From assembly GCA_014084085.1 (NCBI GenBank), contig NPFB01000001.1:382277-446276 (forward strand): a stretch of DNA of 64,000 nt, written 5' to 3'. The position numbers were made by a program, and so were the translations under genes. Source of the DNA: Hondaea fermentalgiana. Taxonomy: Eukaryota; Sar; Bigyra; Thraustochytrida; Thraustochytriidae. Each line of letters opens with the position of its first letter. Within the stretch, counting starts at the first letter, position 1. The notes below the pieces were generated by a model. That model worked only from the letters and a program-made list of their open reading frames with translations, was not told the origin of the DNA and ran no database searches. Shown one piece after another: positions 1 to 9,361 of the stretch.

Positions 1-24
1 GAAAACCGTAAGATAAACAGTCCA

Positions 25-139
25 TTCTGCCAGCGCCTGACGACTCTCTTTATTCAGTCTGGACTGTGATTTCTGCCAGCGCCTGACGACTCTCTTTATT
101 CAGTCTGAACGGTGATTTCCGCAAGCGCCTGGCGAATCC
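25..139. repeat. 46-bp tandem repeat over the 3' end of the first gene
   Basis: A unit beginning ttctgccagcgcctgacgac starts at 25 and again at 71 (36 identical leading bases, period 46). A third, diverged partial copy starts at 117 (ttccgcaagcgcctgg). The third copy and part of the second encode the last residues of the minus-strand gene and its stop codon at 96-98; the first copy lies wholly downstream. The 3' coding end has therefore been duplicated past its own stop. Confidence 0.85.
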
Positions 140-1112
140 TGAGCGCGAGATGATCGGGAAGTTTCCGCAGAACCACTGGAGTAAGCATCGCAGAGACCGT
201 AAACAGTGAAAGGGAAGTCAGAAAGGCAATTCGCGGCGACGTCATGAACGATAGCCCAGCGCCGAAGATTAGAAAGAGAAATGCAAAGAGCATAATGAAT
301 ACAATCGCGATCTCGTTGTCCGTGAGTTCCCGCATAAACCGCCTGCGCCGTAAATCAAAGACAGAATCACGATGTCTGCCAATACTTCCACGCGCAAGAC
401 TGAGCGCACGCGGCAGCGAGAGGCTTTTGCGCGGTTTGGTGGAGGCACGTTTTGATTTGCGCCGAGGCTTTTTGGACAGTTTCTTCGGCTGGCGAAACGC
501 GCTTTTCTGGGGCATCAAATCCGGTGGGGGGGGCGCGTGCAAAGCGTAGAGACCACGCGAGTCATGCTCGTTGTCCGACTCCTCATCCATGGAGTAACCT
601 TCCCCTTCTCCTTCTTCGTCTTCTTCCCCATCGGTGTGAGTCTCTTCAAAGAGCTCGAGAGGGTCTTTGTAGGTGCCTTGCTCGGCGAGCATGCGGCGAG
701 CACGTGCCTTGTAATTTGGGCGAGAGAACAAACTCGCCAGACTGAGACGACTTGATTTGCGGCGCGACTTGAGAACAGAGGCGAGTTCGTCGGGCGTGAG
801 TTCGTGCTCCCGAAACGCACGTTCCTGTCCATCCCAGAAAAAGTCGTCTTCCGGTGCAGGCTCCCACGTCCCCTTGCGCGACTCCCAGGCTTCGTCCGCT
901 TCTCTTCTGGGCAGGTTCTTCACGGCGACCAGACTCCGCGACGAGTGGAACCGCACGCGCGGGCCCGCTTCGCTCGTCGCCGACGACACCGACGACCGCT
1001 TCGAGCTCGCCGTCGACCTTCTGCTCGCCGTCGACCTTCTGTTCGCCGCCGACACGCGCCTTCCCGCCGCGCTCGGAGGCGGCTCCGTCGGCGGCGCCGG
1101 GTTGAACGACAT
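96..1112 (-). CDS. Small basic protein with two C-terminal membrane helices, unknown function
   Basis: Predicted 338 aa. I do not recognise the family. The start is the ATG at 1110-1112, six bases from an assembly gap; the open frame runs on through the gap into Arg-rich low-complexity translation that I do not believe is coding, but a true start inside the gap cannot be excluded. Visible features: a Ser/Arg-rich head with a duplicated RRSTAS motif, an acidic stretch (EEDEEGEGEG), a Lys/Arg-rich segment around residues 200-250, then two hydrophobic helices at about 268-289 and 292-314 separated by a short turn, and an amphipathic tail. This resembles a hairpin-anchored membrane protein with a long cytosolic N-terminus. 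The gene lies downstream of the CEP135-like gene on the same strand. No enzymatic motif is visible. Confidence 0.6.
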   Translation of the reverse strand: MSFNPAPPTEPPPSAAGRRVSAANRRSTASRRSTASSKRSSVSSATSEAGPRVRFHSSRSLVAVKNLPRREADEAWESRKGTWEPAPEDDFFWDGQERAFREHELTPDELASVLKSRRKSSRLSLASLFSRPNYKARARRMLAEQGTYKDPLELFEETHTDGEEDEEGEGEGYSMDEESDNEHDSRGLYALHAPPPPDLMPQKSAFRQPKKLSKKPRRKSKRASTKPRKSLSLPRALSLARGSIGRHRDSVFDLRRRRFMRELTDNEIAIVFIMLFAFLFLIFGAGLSFMTSPRIAFLTSLSLFTVSAMLTPVVLRKLPDHLALRIRQALAEITVQTE

Positions 1113-1890
1113 CCCGCCNNNNNNNNNNNNNNNNNNNNNNNNNNNNNNNNNNNNNNNNNNNNNNNNNNNNNNNNNNNNNNNNNNNNNNNNNNNNNNNNNN
1201 NNNNNNNNNNNNNNNNNNCCCGCCGCTGCGCGCTCTGCGCCGCCCGCCCGCGCCCTCGCCCTCCTCCGCCTCCGCCGCCGTCTTGCCGCGCCCTCTGTCC
1301 CGCGCCTCGCGCTCGCCCGCCGGGGCCGCGGCGCGCGCCGTCGCTTTTCCGCTTTGCCTTCCTTTCCCTGCCTCTCCGCCGCTACCTCCCGCCGCTCCTC
1401 GCGAGGCCGCTCCTCGGCGCGTCGCTTTCTTTCTCTCTTTCTCTCTTTCCGCGCTGCGCCGCGACGCGACGCGCTGCAGCGGCGCCGCGAGCCACGGCGT
1501 GCACGACGCGGCGGCCCTCGCTGCCTCGCCTCGCCTCGCCTCGCCCAGCTTTGCGAGACTGCGGCACGTGCAGGCAGCGCGGCGCGTGCAGCGCACACCC
1601 GTTTTCTCGTCTTCTTATTTCTCTCTTTCACCCTTGCAAGGTTTCTTGCACGCGCCGTTGCAAGTAGAATTTACGAGTTAGTGGTATTGGTAATGTGTAC
1701 GAGGGCTTCCTTTGGCGGGCCGAGCAGTGCAGCAGCCAGTTTAGAGGGAGCCTGGCAGCAGGGGCGTGATCTGATCCGAGGGTGGGAGGCGCGAGGCCGA
1801 ACAAGTCCTCGCGGGACGAGGTCTGGCGCTCCGGATGGATGGCCTTGGTCCCGTCCGCTTCGTTTTGTCCTGGGTGATCGATCTGATCAG
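1113..1890. other. Intergenic GC-rich region with assembly gap
   Basis: Lies upstream of the small membrane-protein gene and downstream of the CEP135-like gene. It holds the 100-N gap (1119-1218), a C/G-rich stretch, pyrimidine tracts around 1425-1450 and a short gcctc pentamer run near 1519-1545. Long open frames here are by-products of the GC-rich composition. No gene or RNA recognised. Confidence 0.6.
1119..1218. other. Assembly gap (100 N)
   Basis: Exactly 100 N, the usual placeholder for a gap of unknown size. It abuts the predicted start of the gene at 96-1112, so the 5' end of that gene is uncertain. Confidence 0.98.
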
Positions 1891-4800
1891 TCAACGGGGG
1901 TCCCGGTCGTGCAGGCTCGGGCGCTCGTCGTCGTCGCGCGAGAAGGAGGACGTGAACGCGCCTGCGGCGCGCGCCTGGGCGACGGCGATGGAGGCTCGGG
2001 ACCGCGAGGTCTCGAGGTCTTGCCGCACGTCCGCGGCGACCTGGCCGAAGCTACGTCTGTCGCGCTGGATGCGCCGGATGATCTCCGACTGATCGGAAAT
2101 GAGGGCCTCCAGCTCGGTGGTCATATGGTCCAGGTCACTCGAGCTCGCGCGGCTGAACGAGGGCGACACCGGCGACGCCGCCACCATAGTCCCTGTGCGG
2201 CGTCCAGCCCCTCGCTCATCCAGCTCTGGAGAGGAAGGTGGCGTCCTTGGCCGCGAAGACGAGCTCACGCCCTCGCCACCACGGTCTTCCTTGCTGCTGC
2301 CGCTGCTGTTGCTGACGGTCTTCGCTGTTGCAGCTGCAGTCGTCGTTGGCAGCTCCTCTGCAAAACCTGAGCTCGTGGGCGCCGTCATGGTGGACACCGG
2401 CGGCGAGCGAGCCGGAAGAACACCCGGGAGATCGTCTTCCTCCTCTTCGTTGACACGTTGCTGTTGCTCTTGCTGTCGGTCTTGTTCTTTTTCTTGTTCT
2501 TGACGATCGCGTCCTCGAGATCCGGGGGCGGATCTCGCGGGCTGCGGCGGAGGCGTGTCCGGAGTCGGCGTGCCCGGCGCGGACGCAGGCAAGAGCTCGC
2601 CTCGTGATGCTGGACGTCCAGGTGGCGAGCCCGTACTGCCCGCAAATGATCGCTCGGCCTCGAGCTCGCGGTCAAGCAAAGTTGTGCGGAGCGCATGGAG
2701 CTCTTCGGCGCGTGCCTTTTCAGAAAGCGAAGCCTGGGCCTGCGCGGCCCGCGCCTTGGATACAACAAGCTCCAAATCCTGGTAGCGGCGACGCTCCATA
2801 AGAAGTTGCGTGTGCATGGCCTCATTGTCGGCCGAAAGCTTGGACACGCGCAAGGTGAGCTTGTCAATCTCTGCCTGCTGCTGTGCCAATTGCCACTTGA
2901 GCGTCTGTTCGCGGTGAGCCAAGTTGGCCGTCGTCTCGCGCGCCGAGGTGGCGCTGCGCTCAGCAAATGACTTTTCCTCCTCAAAGAGATCAAGGCGCGA
3001 CTGAATCGAATGCATCTGGCGCGAAAGCTCGGCAACTTGGCGCTCGTACGCCTGCAAGTCAACTTGCTGCTTGCGAACAGTCTCTTCAGACTCGGCGAGA
3101 CGCTGTCGCAAGCGCGAGGTGTCGGCGACCTGGACCTGGTTCTCGCCGACCGCCTTGGCGCGAGACGTGCTGAGTTCGTGCACCAAACGCTTGAGACGCG
3201 CATTCTCGTCGCACGCTCGACGATACACATTGAGGAGATCCGCCTTTTCCAGCTTACCACTCTCGAGAAGGCCGTCCATGCGGGAGGCGCGGGCAAGCGC
3301 CTCGCTGAGCTGCACGCGAAGCTGGTCGCGCTCCACGCGTAGCGTCTGGCACGAAGCATTCACGGCCTGGTTCTCTCGGGTCATATTGGCCAGATCCTGC
3401 GCCGCAGACTTGAGCTCCGAAGTGCGAGCCTTGCACATTTGCTCGAGATGCGCAATTGTGCGTTTGGCGGCCGCAAGGGCCTCTTGTGTCTCCTGCAGGT
3501 CGCCATCCCGCGTCTCGAGCGCCTGGCTTTGTGCATGCAGCTGCCGCTTTGCGGCGCCAAGGCGTTGCTCCAGCTCGCGGTAGGTGAGCTCCTGCTTGCT
3601 CACGGCTGACTCGAGCTCGTGAGCGGCCTTGCTTCGCGACTCGAGTTGCGCAACCAGCCGCTCGTTGTGATCCCTGGCCTCCTTCAGCGCGCGCTCCAAG
3701 TGGCCGCGCTTCTCTGTGGCCGCGCGCGCCACCTCTTCGACGGACTTTTGGTTCTTTTCGAGAGCGGCAAAGTTGGCCTTTTCCTTTTGTAGAGCGGTGT
3801 GCAATTCTCGGACGCGGTCCTGAAGATTTGCGCGAGTTTCGTCAAGTTTAGAAAAAACGGTCTTGAACTGCTCGAGGTGCGCGGCGAGCTTGCTGCGTTC
3901 TCTGCTTTCGCTTTCCACCTGGGCTGCCAGCTCGCGAGCACGCTCTTCGGACCCTCGCAACGACTCGCTCAGCTCGCGCTCCTCCCCGCGGAGTTGCTGG
4001 ACTTCCCTTTCGAGTGCGGCCACTGACTCCCGCGTCCTGTCGCGCTCCGTTTTCACCGTTTGCAAATTCTCCTCGAGAGCTAACTTGGCCGCCTCGGCGC
4101 GCCCGAGATTGTCCCGGGCCGACTGCAGCTGCTCCCGCAGTACGGCCTCGCGCCGTGCAGCAGCCTCCACTTTGGCCTCGGCGCGCTGTGCCTCGAGGCG
4201 AAAATGGTCCATCTCCGCGTCGGCAGCGGCCGAGGCCGCGGTCCGCTGAGAGAGCTGTTCCGATGAAGCTTTCGACAGCTTGACCAAGCTGTCGCGGTCG
4301 GCAGTCACAGTCTCCAGTTTGACGGACATTTCCTCGACTTGGTTACGGGCCTCGCGCAGCTGCGCAGCCACTTCAGCGCGCCCGGCGCGCAGATCCGCGA
4401 CAGCGCGTTCCAGTTGCTCTCGCTCCGCATTGGTTTCGCGAATCTCGGTCTGGGCAGAATCGAGGGCACGGGCCACACGCTTCGACTCAGTGTCCAAATC
4501 TGCGGCGCGAGCGCGCCAGCGCGCCACTTGCTCCTCCAGCTCGCCAATGACGCTGGGTAGCGTCGATAATTCCTCGAGCTCGGCACGCACGCCAGCCTCC
4601 TTAAGATACTCCTCAGACTTGCGCACCAACTGCTGCGTGAGGGAGCGTACCTCGTCTTCGAGGACACGGCACCGACCCTGGTAGTGGTCGGCCTCAGATT
4701 TGGCGCCCTGAATTTCGGCTCGGGCGTCTTGCGCCGCGACCTTGGCCGTACGAAGCTCCGCAAGCACGCGATCTACTTGTCTTTGCAATGCGTCGCGCTC

Positions 4801-6432
4801 CTGCTCCAGGCTTTCCATGGCGTGGTCCGCGTGCCTCATTCGGTCTTGAAGACCCCCTGCCTCTCGCTCTTTTCTTTCCAATTCTGCTTGGGTCCGCTTA
4901 AGGTCCGCAAGCGCGGTTTGCTCCGCTGTGCGAGCGCGTTCCAGTTCGCCACGTAGTGTGCCAAGGTCGGCGCGCTGGTCCTCCACGAGCTGCTCGAGAC
5001 TTCCCACTTCACCCGTCATCGCCGCAGACGTCTCTTCCGCTGAGAGACGAGCTTCGTGAAGCTTGGCTAAAGCGCGTTGGGCGTCGCCAAGTTCCCCTTC
5101 GAGGCGCTGCCGTTCTGCCCGGGCTTTGTGTGCATCCTCCTCGGCTTTAACCTGCAGCGCCACGCGCTCATGAAGTTCGTGCTCAAGCTGCTCTGCGCGC
5201 GTGCGAAACTCTACCGCAGATTGCTCCAGACGCTGCACGGTCGTCCCAAATCGCAATTTATCCTCGCGGTACGCCTCGAGCAAGGCGCCCAGCTCATCGG
5301 ACTTGGCGGCTGAGAGCGCCGTCTCGAGTCGCTGCGGGTCCATGAGGGCGTCCCGTGCCTCTTGCGCAGCGTTTCGAATTTCGTCCGCCTCGTTGGCCTT
5401 GCGTTTGCTATTTTCGTCGCTGAGTTTCTCACGAGCCGCCACAGCTTCGCCAAGACGCGTCGTTGCCTGTGCTAGTTCGTTATCCTTGCGTTTGAGCTCT
5501 GCGCGCGCCTGTTCGAGCAGCTTTCCATCGAGACCTGCCTTTTGCAGCTTGCTTTCCTTGTCCTGAAGCTGGGCGCTGAGAAAGTCAATCTGATCATACA
5601 GCTGAGCAACCACTTTCTCATCTGCGAAGCGTGCTTGCTGTAATTGCCTCGTAGGTTCCGGTCCCTCTGCAGCCGGGTTTTCCGCCGTCCCCGTCGCGCT
5701 GGCCGCGGCACTTTGGGGCGCAAATTCCCGTCTTGCCAGCTCCTTGCCCAGCCGAATTACTTCAGCGTCGCGCAGCTCCACCTGCTTGGAGACATGGGCG
5801 AGCTTACCGCGCAGTTCACTCGCTTCGCGCGTAATTCCTGCGAGACGCTCTTCGAGCATGGCCACGTTCCTCTCTGAAGCTGACTCGCTCTGTTGCCCTG
5901 GCGCCCCCGGTACAGGCGCCGCCTCTCCCAGCGCTTGGCTCATGGACAAGTCTGCCCTCGGTGGCGACGGGGGCTGGCTTTGTGTACCGGCTTGCCGCGC
6001 GGCAGACAGGGCGCGTTCTGCGGTGTCGAGACGCCGCTTGAACTGGTCCGCGGCAAACTTGGCTTCCGAGGTGCGATCGTTGGCTTCTTGGAGTTTGGCC
6101 TGAAGAGCGCGCTCCTGTTCGTCGAGATCCTCGGCGCGTCGAATCATATCAATGTGAAGCTGGTTGTTTTCGCGGACCAAGCGGGAGTTTTCTCTGCGCA
6201 GCGTGAACACGGACTCTTGCGTGAGCGCGAGCTCGCGTTCCATCGTTTCGATCTTCTCCTGCTGCTTTTCGTGGCTCGTGGTCGTCATGACGAGGTCTGC
6301 CAGGAGACTGCGAACGAGCTCGAGGGACTCAATCCCAAGAAAATCATAGTACTCCATCGCCGCCAGCTCCGCCTTGGTCTCCTCATAGGCCTGGACCACG
6401 GGCGTCTTGGTCGCCGCCATGGCCGCCGCCAT
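1891..6432 (-). CDS. CEP135: CEP135/Bld10-like centriolar coiled-coil protein
   Basis: Predicted 1513 aa, one exon, start ATG 6430-6432 (a second ATG four codons in). CEP135/Bld10 is a core cartwheel/pinhead protein that links the SAS-6 hub to triplet microtubules in centrioles and basal bodies. The N-terminus is diagnostic: about residues 28-60 (FLGIESLELVRSLLADLV and following) match the start of CEP135 (LGYRQTLTVECLPLVEKLFSDLV type), followed by the family's RRENSRLVRENNQLHIDM segment, which corresponds to the KLENARLSRENNELYLELM region. Almost continuous heptad coiled coil runs to about residue 1290. A Pro/Ser/Glu-rich low-complexity stretch follows, then a short final helical segment. 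Length fits animal CEP135 (about 1140 aa) to Chlamydomonas Bld10p (about 1640 aa). It shares a divergent 1-kb promoter region with the PH-RGS gene. Family assignment is from remembered motifs; the coiled-coil body alone would not prove it. Confidence 0.8.
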   Translation of the reverse strand: MAAAMAATKTPVVQAYEETKAELAAMEYYDFLGIESLELVRSLLADLVMTTTSHEKQQEKIETMERELALTQESVFTLRRENSRLVRENNQLHIDMIRRAEDLDEQERALQAKLQEANDRTSEAKFAADQFKRRLDTAERALSAARQAGTQSQPPSPPRADLSMSQALGEAAPVPGAPGQQSESASERNVAMLEERLAGITREASELRGKLAHVSKQVELRDAEVIRLGKELARREFAPQSAAASATGTAENPAAEGPEPTRQLQQARFADEKVVAQLYDQIDFLSAQLQDKESKLQKAGLDGKLLEQARAELKRKDNELAQATTRLGEAVAAREKLSDENSKRKANEADEIRNAAQEARDALMDPQRLETALSAAKSDELGALLEAYREDKLRFGTTVQRLEQSAVEFRTRAEQLEHELHERVALQVKAEEDAHKARAERQRLEGELGDAQRALAKLHEARLSAEETSAAMTGEVGSLEQLVEDQRADLGTLRGELERARTAEQTALADLKRTQAELERKEREAGGLQDRMRHADHAMESLEQERDALQRQVDRVLAELRTAKVAAQDARAEIQGAKSEADHYQGRCRVLEDEVRSLTQQLVRKSEEYLKEAGVRAELEELSTLPSVIGELEEQVARWRARAADLDTESKRVARALDSAQTEIRETNAEREQLERAVADLRAGRAEVAAQLREARNQVEEMSVKLETVTADRDSLVKLSKASSEQLSQRTAASAAADAEMDHFRLEAQRAEAKVEAAARREAVLREQLQSARDNLGRAEAAKLALEENLQTVKTERDRTRESVAALEREVQQLRGEERELSESLRGSEERARELAAQVESESRERSKLAAHLEQFKTVFSKLDETRANLQDRVRELHTALQKEKANFAALEKNQKSVEEVARAATEKRGHLERALKEARDHNERLVAQLESRSKAAHELESAVSKQELTYRELEQRLGAAKRQLHAQSQALETRDGDLQETQEALAAAKRTIAHLEQMCKARTSELKSAAQDLANMTRENQAVNASCQTLRVERDQLRVQLSEALARASRMDGLLESGKLEKADLLNVYRRACDENARLKRLVHELSTSRAKAVGENQVQVADTSRLRQRLAESEETVRKQQVDLQAYERQVAELSRQMHSIQSRLDLFEEEKSFAERSATSARETTANLAHREQTLKWQLAQQQAEIDKLTLRVSKLSADNEAMHTQLLMERRRYQDLELVVSKARAAQAQASLSEKARAEELHALRTTLLDRELEAERSFAGSTGSPPGRPASRGELLPASAPGTPTPDTPPPQPARSAPGSRGRDRQEQEKEQDRQQEQQQRVNEEEEDDLPGVLPARSPPVSTMTAPTSSGFAEELPTTTAAATAKTVSNSSGSSKEDRGGEGVSSSSRPRTPPSSPELDERGAGRRTGTMVAASPVSPSFSRASSSDLDHMTTELEALISDQSEIIRRIQRDRRSFGQVAADVRQDLETSRSRASIAVAQARAAGAFTSSFSRDDDERPSLHDRDPR

Positions 6433-7441
6433 CGTTTGCTTGGGTAGGGGTTGCGTGTCCCTCGAGCCAACGCGAGCCGGGCCTGGCGCAGCGCGCTTAT
6501 GCGAAAGAGTGCGTGAGAGCTGCTTTGGCGAACAGGTGATGCGGCCCGAGCCCCCGCGCTGCGGCGCTGTCCGCGGTCGCGCAGCACCCGCCGCGCACCG
6601 CCACGTCGCGGTACTTGGTTTGTCTTGCGTCGTTGGTCAAACAAACCGTCGCGCAACCCTTTTTCATTGCCATGGAAAGAAAGAGGTGGTGGGAAAATTT
6701 TTGGTTCGTGACAGAGAGTCAGTTGAGCGTCAGTCGGGTCATTTGGGCAAAGACATTGACTGTGAATTGACCCCACGAACGCAATCGGTCAGACCAAAAG
6801 AGAGTGTCGTCTTCAAGAGGGCCTGTAGATGGCTTCGGAAACTATGGCAATGGCATGACAATCAGTCGGAACTCAAGGGGAAAGGGGGAGATAAGCAGGG
6901 AAAAAAGAAGGTGGTAAAGATTGATTCTACGACTGCGATGATGCTTTCCGCGCGCAGAGTGGTTGGGCGAAAGGAAAAAGAAATAAAATCGCCAGCTAGG
7001 CTTTTGAGCAGCTGTGCTGCACAAGCTTTTTGTTTTACAAAAAGAGAATGGAGAGCATGCTCGCTGACATAAAATACGATGCGAAGCTTTTTCTGTCGCC
7101 GACACCAATTTCTGAGTAGCATCCAGCACAAGAAGAAACTTTCCCTATGTGAACACGCACAGCCTCACACTCCAAGCAATTTCGCTCTGTCCCGGTTAGG
7201 CGTTTCTGGTCAGGGACAGCCAGCACATCATTCTCGCAGCGACTTCATTCTCGCCTGTGTTTGCTTGGGCCAAACTGCAAAGAGGTCTATTGGACACAGA
7301 AAGGCCAGTTAGCCTGCCTCTCTTTTTGAGGTCAAGCCTTTTGAGATCGAGCGAGCCGCAGACGCAGACGCAGACGCAGACCGTGCGTGCGCTGGACGAG
7401 GGCGCACCGACGTCGACGAAGAGGAGCACGGCGAGGATTCC
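6433..7441. promoter_or_regulatory. Divergent intergenic region between CEP135-like and PH-RGS genes
   Basis: About 1 kb separates two head-to-head genes, so it must contain both promoters and 5' leaders. There is a short cagacg hexamer run near 7362-7382 just upstream of the plus-strand ATG. A/T content rises around 6880-7140. I see no certain TATA element or RNA gene. Confidence 0.5.
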
Positions 7442-9127
7442 ATGGCTCTCATCATCGAGGTGGTGAATGGGGACGGGTCGCTGCAGAGCGTGTCGCTGCA
7501 CGTCAAGGTGCGCGCCCTCGAGGTCCTGCAAGCCATTGCTCGCAGAAACAAGATCAGCAACGCAGACACAGCCTCGTACGCGCTCTACAGTTGGACGCTT
7601 GCCGTGACGCGGGAGCGCGCGACGGGAATTGAGCGCGCCAATATCGTTACACTCGATGAACTTGGCCCCGATGACCGCCCTCTCATGGTTCGCAGTGCCC
7701 TTCACGCTCGCCAAGACGAAATCCTCGACAGCGCCAGCGAGGCTAACGCCCCAGGCACGGACACGCGTCTGGAGTTTGGCTTTGGCTTTCTACACAAGGA
7801 CGAGGTGAGTCGCTTCCGCGACGAAGGTCCGCTAATCATCTTTGAAGCATGGCAGAACAATCCGCGCGCTTCGCGACGCAGGGGAAATGATGGTGCTGGC
7901 GAAGGATCAAGCGGCTCCTTCTCATCCACGATCTCCTCAGCAGGGACATCAGCGTCAAATCCAGCCGCGTCACTCATGAGCCCAAGTGCAGGTTCATCGC
8001 AAGGCGGTGGTTTTGTAGCAAACGGGAAACCAAGATATGAATTCCTCCCCATTAACACAATCGGGCGCGGAGATAAACACGGGTATCTTTTCCAGCGCAG
8101 CGCTGCAAATCCACGCGAATGGCAGCGCCGCTGGTGCGTTCTGCGTAAAGACGATTTGGTCCATTGCCTTTCTAATCTAGACCACAGCGACGCCCACGTG
8201 ATAAAACTTTTGCAAACGCGCGTAAAGGCCATTAATCCGCGCGAGCTGGGCGGCCTCAAGCACTGCTTCGAAATCGATACTCCCAAAGACGTGGTTCAAT
8301 TTCGCTCGAAAACACAGGACGAAGCGCAAGCGTGGATTGATGCCATATCTCGTAACATTAGTCTCGCGGCCGACAATGAGAATTTTCGACTCGCGGAGCG
8401 CATGATCGAGGACGGCCAGCGAGCTCAGTGTATCCGCGACGAAGCCATTCTTGAGCGAGCCATGGGAAGCCTCGAGGGTCTCTTGTCGACACACGCCGGC
8501 GCCGACCGTCTCTTTCGCTTTGCAAAACGCGCCGCCCTCGGGGCCCGCAGTCAGCGCAATGCTGATCTCGTGGCCTTTAGCGTAGACTTGGATCGAGCTC
8601 ACGCAGCATTCTCGGCGATTCCCGTAGACGAGCGCGACCATGCCGCAATGATCTCGCCTTCGCACGTCCTCGGCATTGCCCCGCCCCTTTCGCGCGCCAC
8701 AGCGCGGCCCAGCGCGCGTGGCCTCTTTTCAGGCGCCTCCGTCACCTCGTCTTCGGGGTCCTCAACCACGGGCCCTTTGCGAGGGTCAGCTGCTGCTCTT
8801 TCGCGCAAGGATTGGATCTTGCAAATCAGCAATCGTTTCTTGGGACTCTTTGAAGAAGAAAAAGAAAATGGACCCACAGACTCCAAACTATCATCTTCCG
8901 AGGTCTCTGGAATTAACGCCGTTCGGGCGCGAGCTGAAGATCTGCGCCGGGTTCTTGCAGATGAATCATCGAACACGTTTTCTCGTGATGCCTGCATTCA
9001 GCTCATTGAAGGGGCACGGACTGTAGTTCTCGCAGACATGCGTGAAAAGCTATACCAAGAGTTTCTAGCAAGTCCGGAGTATGAGAGCGTCGTTGCCACA
9101 ATTCCTTCACGATTACGGGATCGTTGA
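7442..9127 (+). CDS. PH domain protein with a split RGS-like domain
   Basis: Predicted 561 aa, start ATG 7442. About residues 1-137 form a small mixed fold that could be a Ras-association/ubiquitin-like domain (weak). A Ser/Gly-rich linker follows (about 143-195). About 207-306 is a PH domain: HGYLFQRSAA...EWQRRWCVLR opening strands, FEID and VVQFRSKT strands, and the closing helix DEAQAWIDAI. About 341-395 (LEGLLSTHAGADRLFRFAKR) resembles the first half of an RGS domain (G-alpha GTPase-activating fold). About 480-550 resembles its second half (QLIEGARTVVLADMREKLYQ, then EFLASPEY). Roughly 85-120 residues of low-complexity insertion separate the halves. Likely role: membrane-targeted regulator of heterotrimeric G-protein signalling, inferred from domains only. 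It ends 234 bp from the convergent coiled-coil gene. Confidence 0.6.
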   Translation: MALIIEVVNGDGSLQSVSLHVKVRALEVLQAIARRNKISNADTASYALYSWTLAVTRERATGIERANIVTLDELGPDDRPLMVRSALHARQDEILDSASEANAPGTDTRLEFGFGFLHKDEVSRFRDEGPLIIFEAWQNNPRASRRRGNDGAGEGSSGSFSSTISSAGTSASNPAASLMSPSAGSSQGGGFVANGKPRYEFLPINTIGRGDKHGYLFQRSAANPREWQRRWCVLRKDDLVHCLSNLDHSDAHVIKLLQTRVKAINPRELGGLKHCFEIDTPKDVVQFRSKTQDEAQAWIDAISRNISLAADNENFRLAERMIEDGQRAQCIRDEAILERAMGSLEGLLSTHAGADRLFRFAKRAALGARSQRNADLVAFSVDLDRAHAAFSAIPVDERDHAAMISPSHVLGIAPPLSRATARPSARGLFSGASVTSSSGSSTTGPLRGSAAALSRKDWILQISNRFLGLFEEEKENGPTDSKLSSSEVSGINAVRARAEDLRRVLADESSNTFSRDACIQLIEGARTVVLADMREKLYQEFLASPEYESVVATIPSRLRDR

Positions 9128-9361
9128 TGCGGGTAGACACGGTTTCGCCACATAAGGAAAGAGCATATCTTTTGGCGTTTTCGCTCAAGGAATGCAAAAG
9201 CATGATGCTTTTCTAATTTGTCTTTGGTATTTCACTCTAACTCTTGTAAAAATAGGTTACATACTTTTGACTTGCCCTTTCCCAGCTAGGTAAAGACACC
9301 GATCTCGGATTGAACGCAGAAATTTAAAGACGTTTGAGCATAGCATCGCCGACTGCAGGAA

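Noticed and set aside
757..2370. Long plus-strand frame of 537 codons
   Set aside because: It runs through the 100-N gap and antisense to two better genes; composition is that of GC-rich shadow frames.
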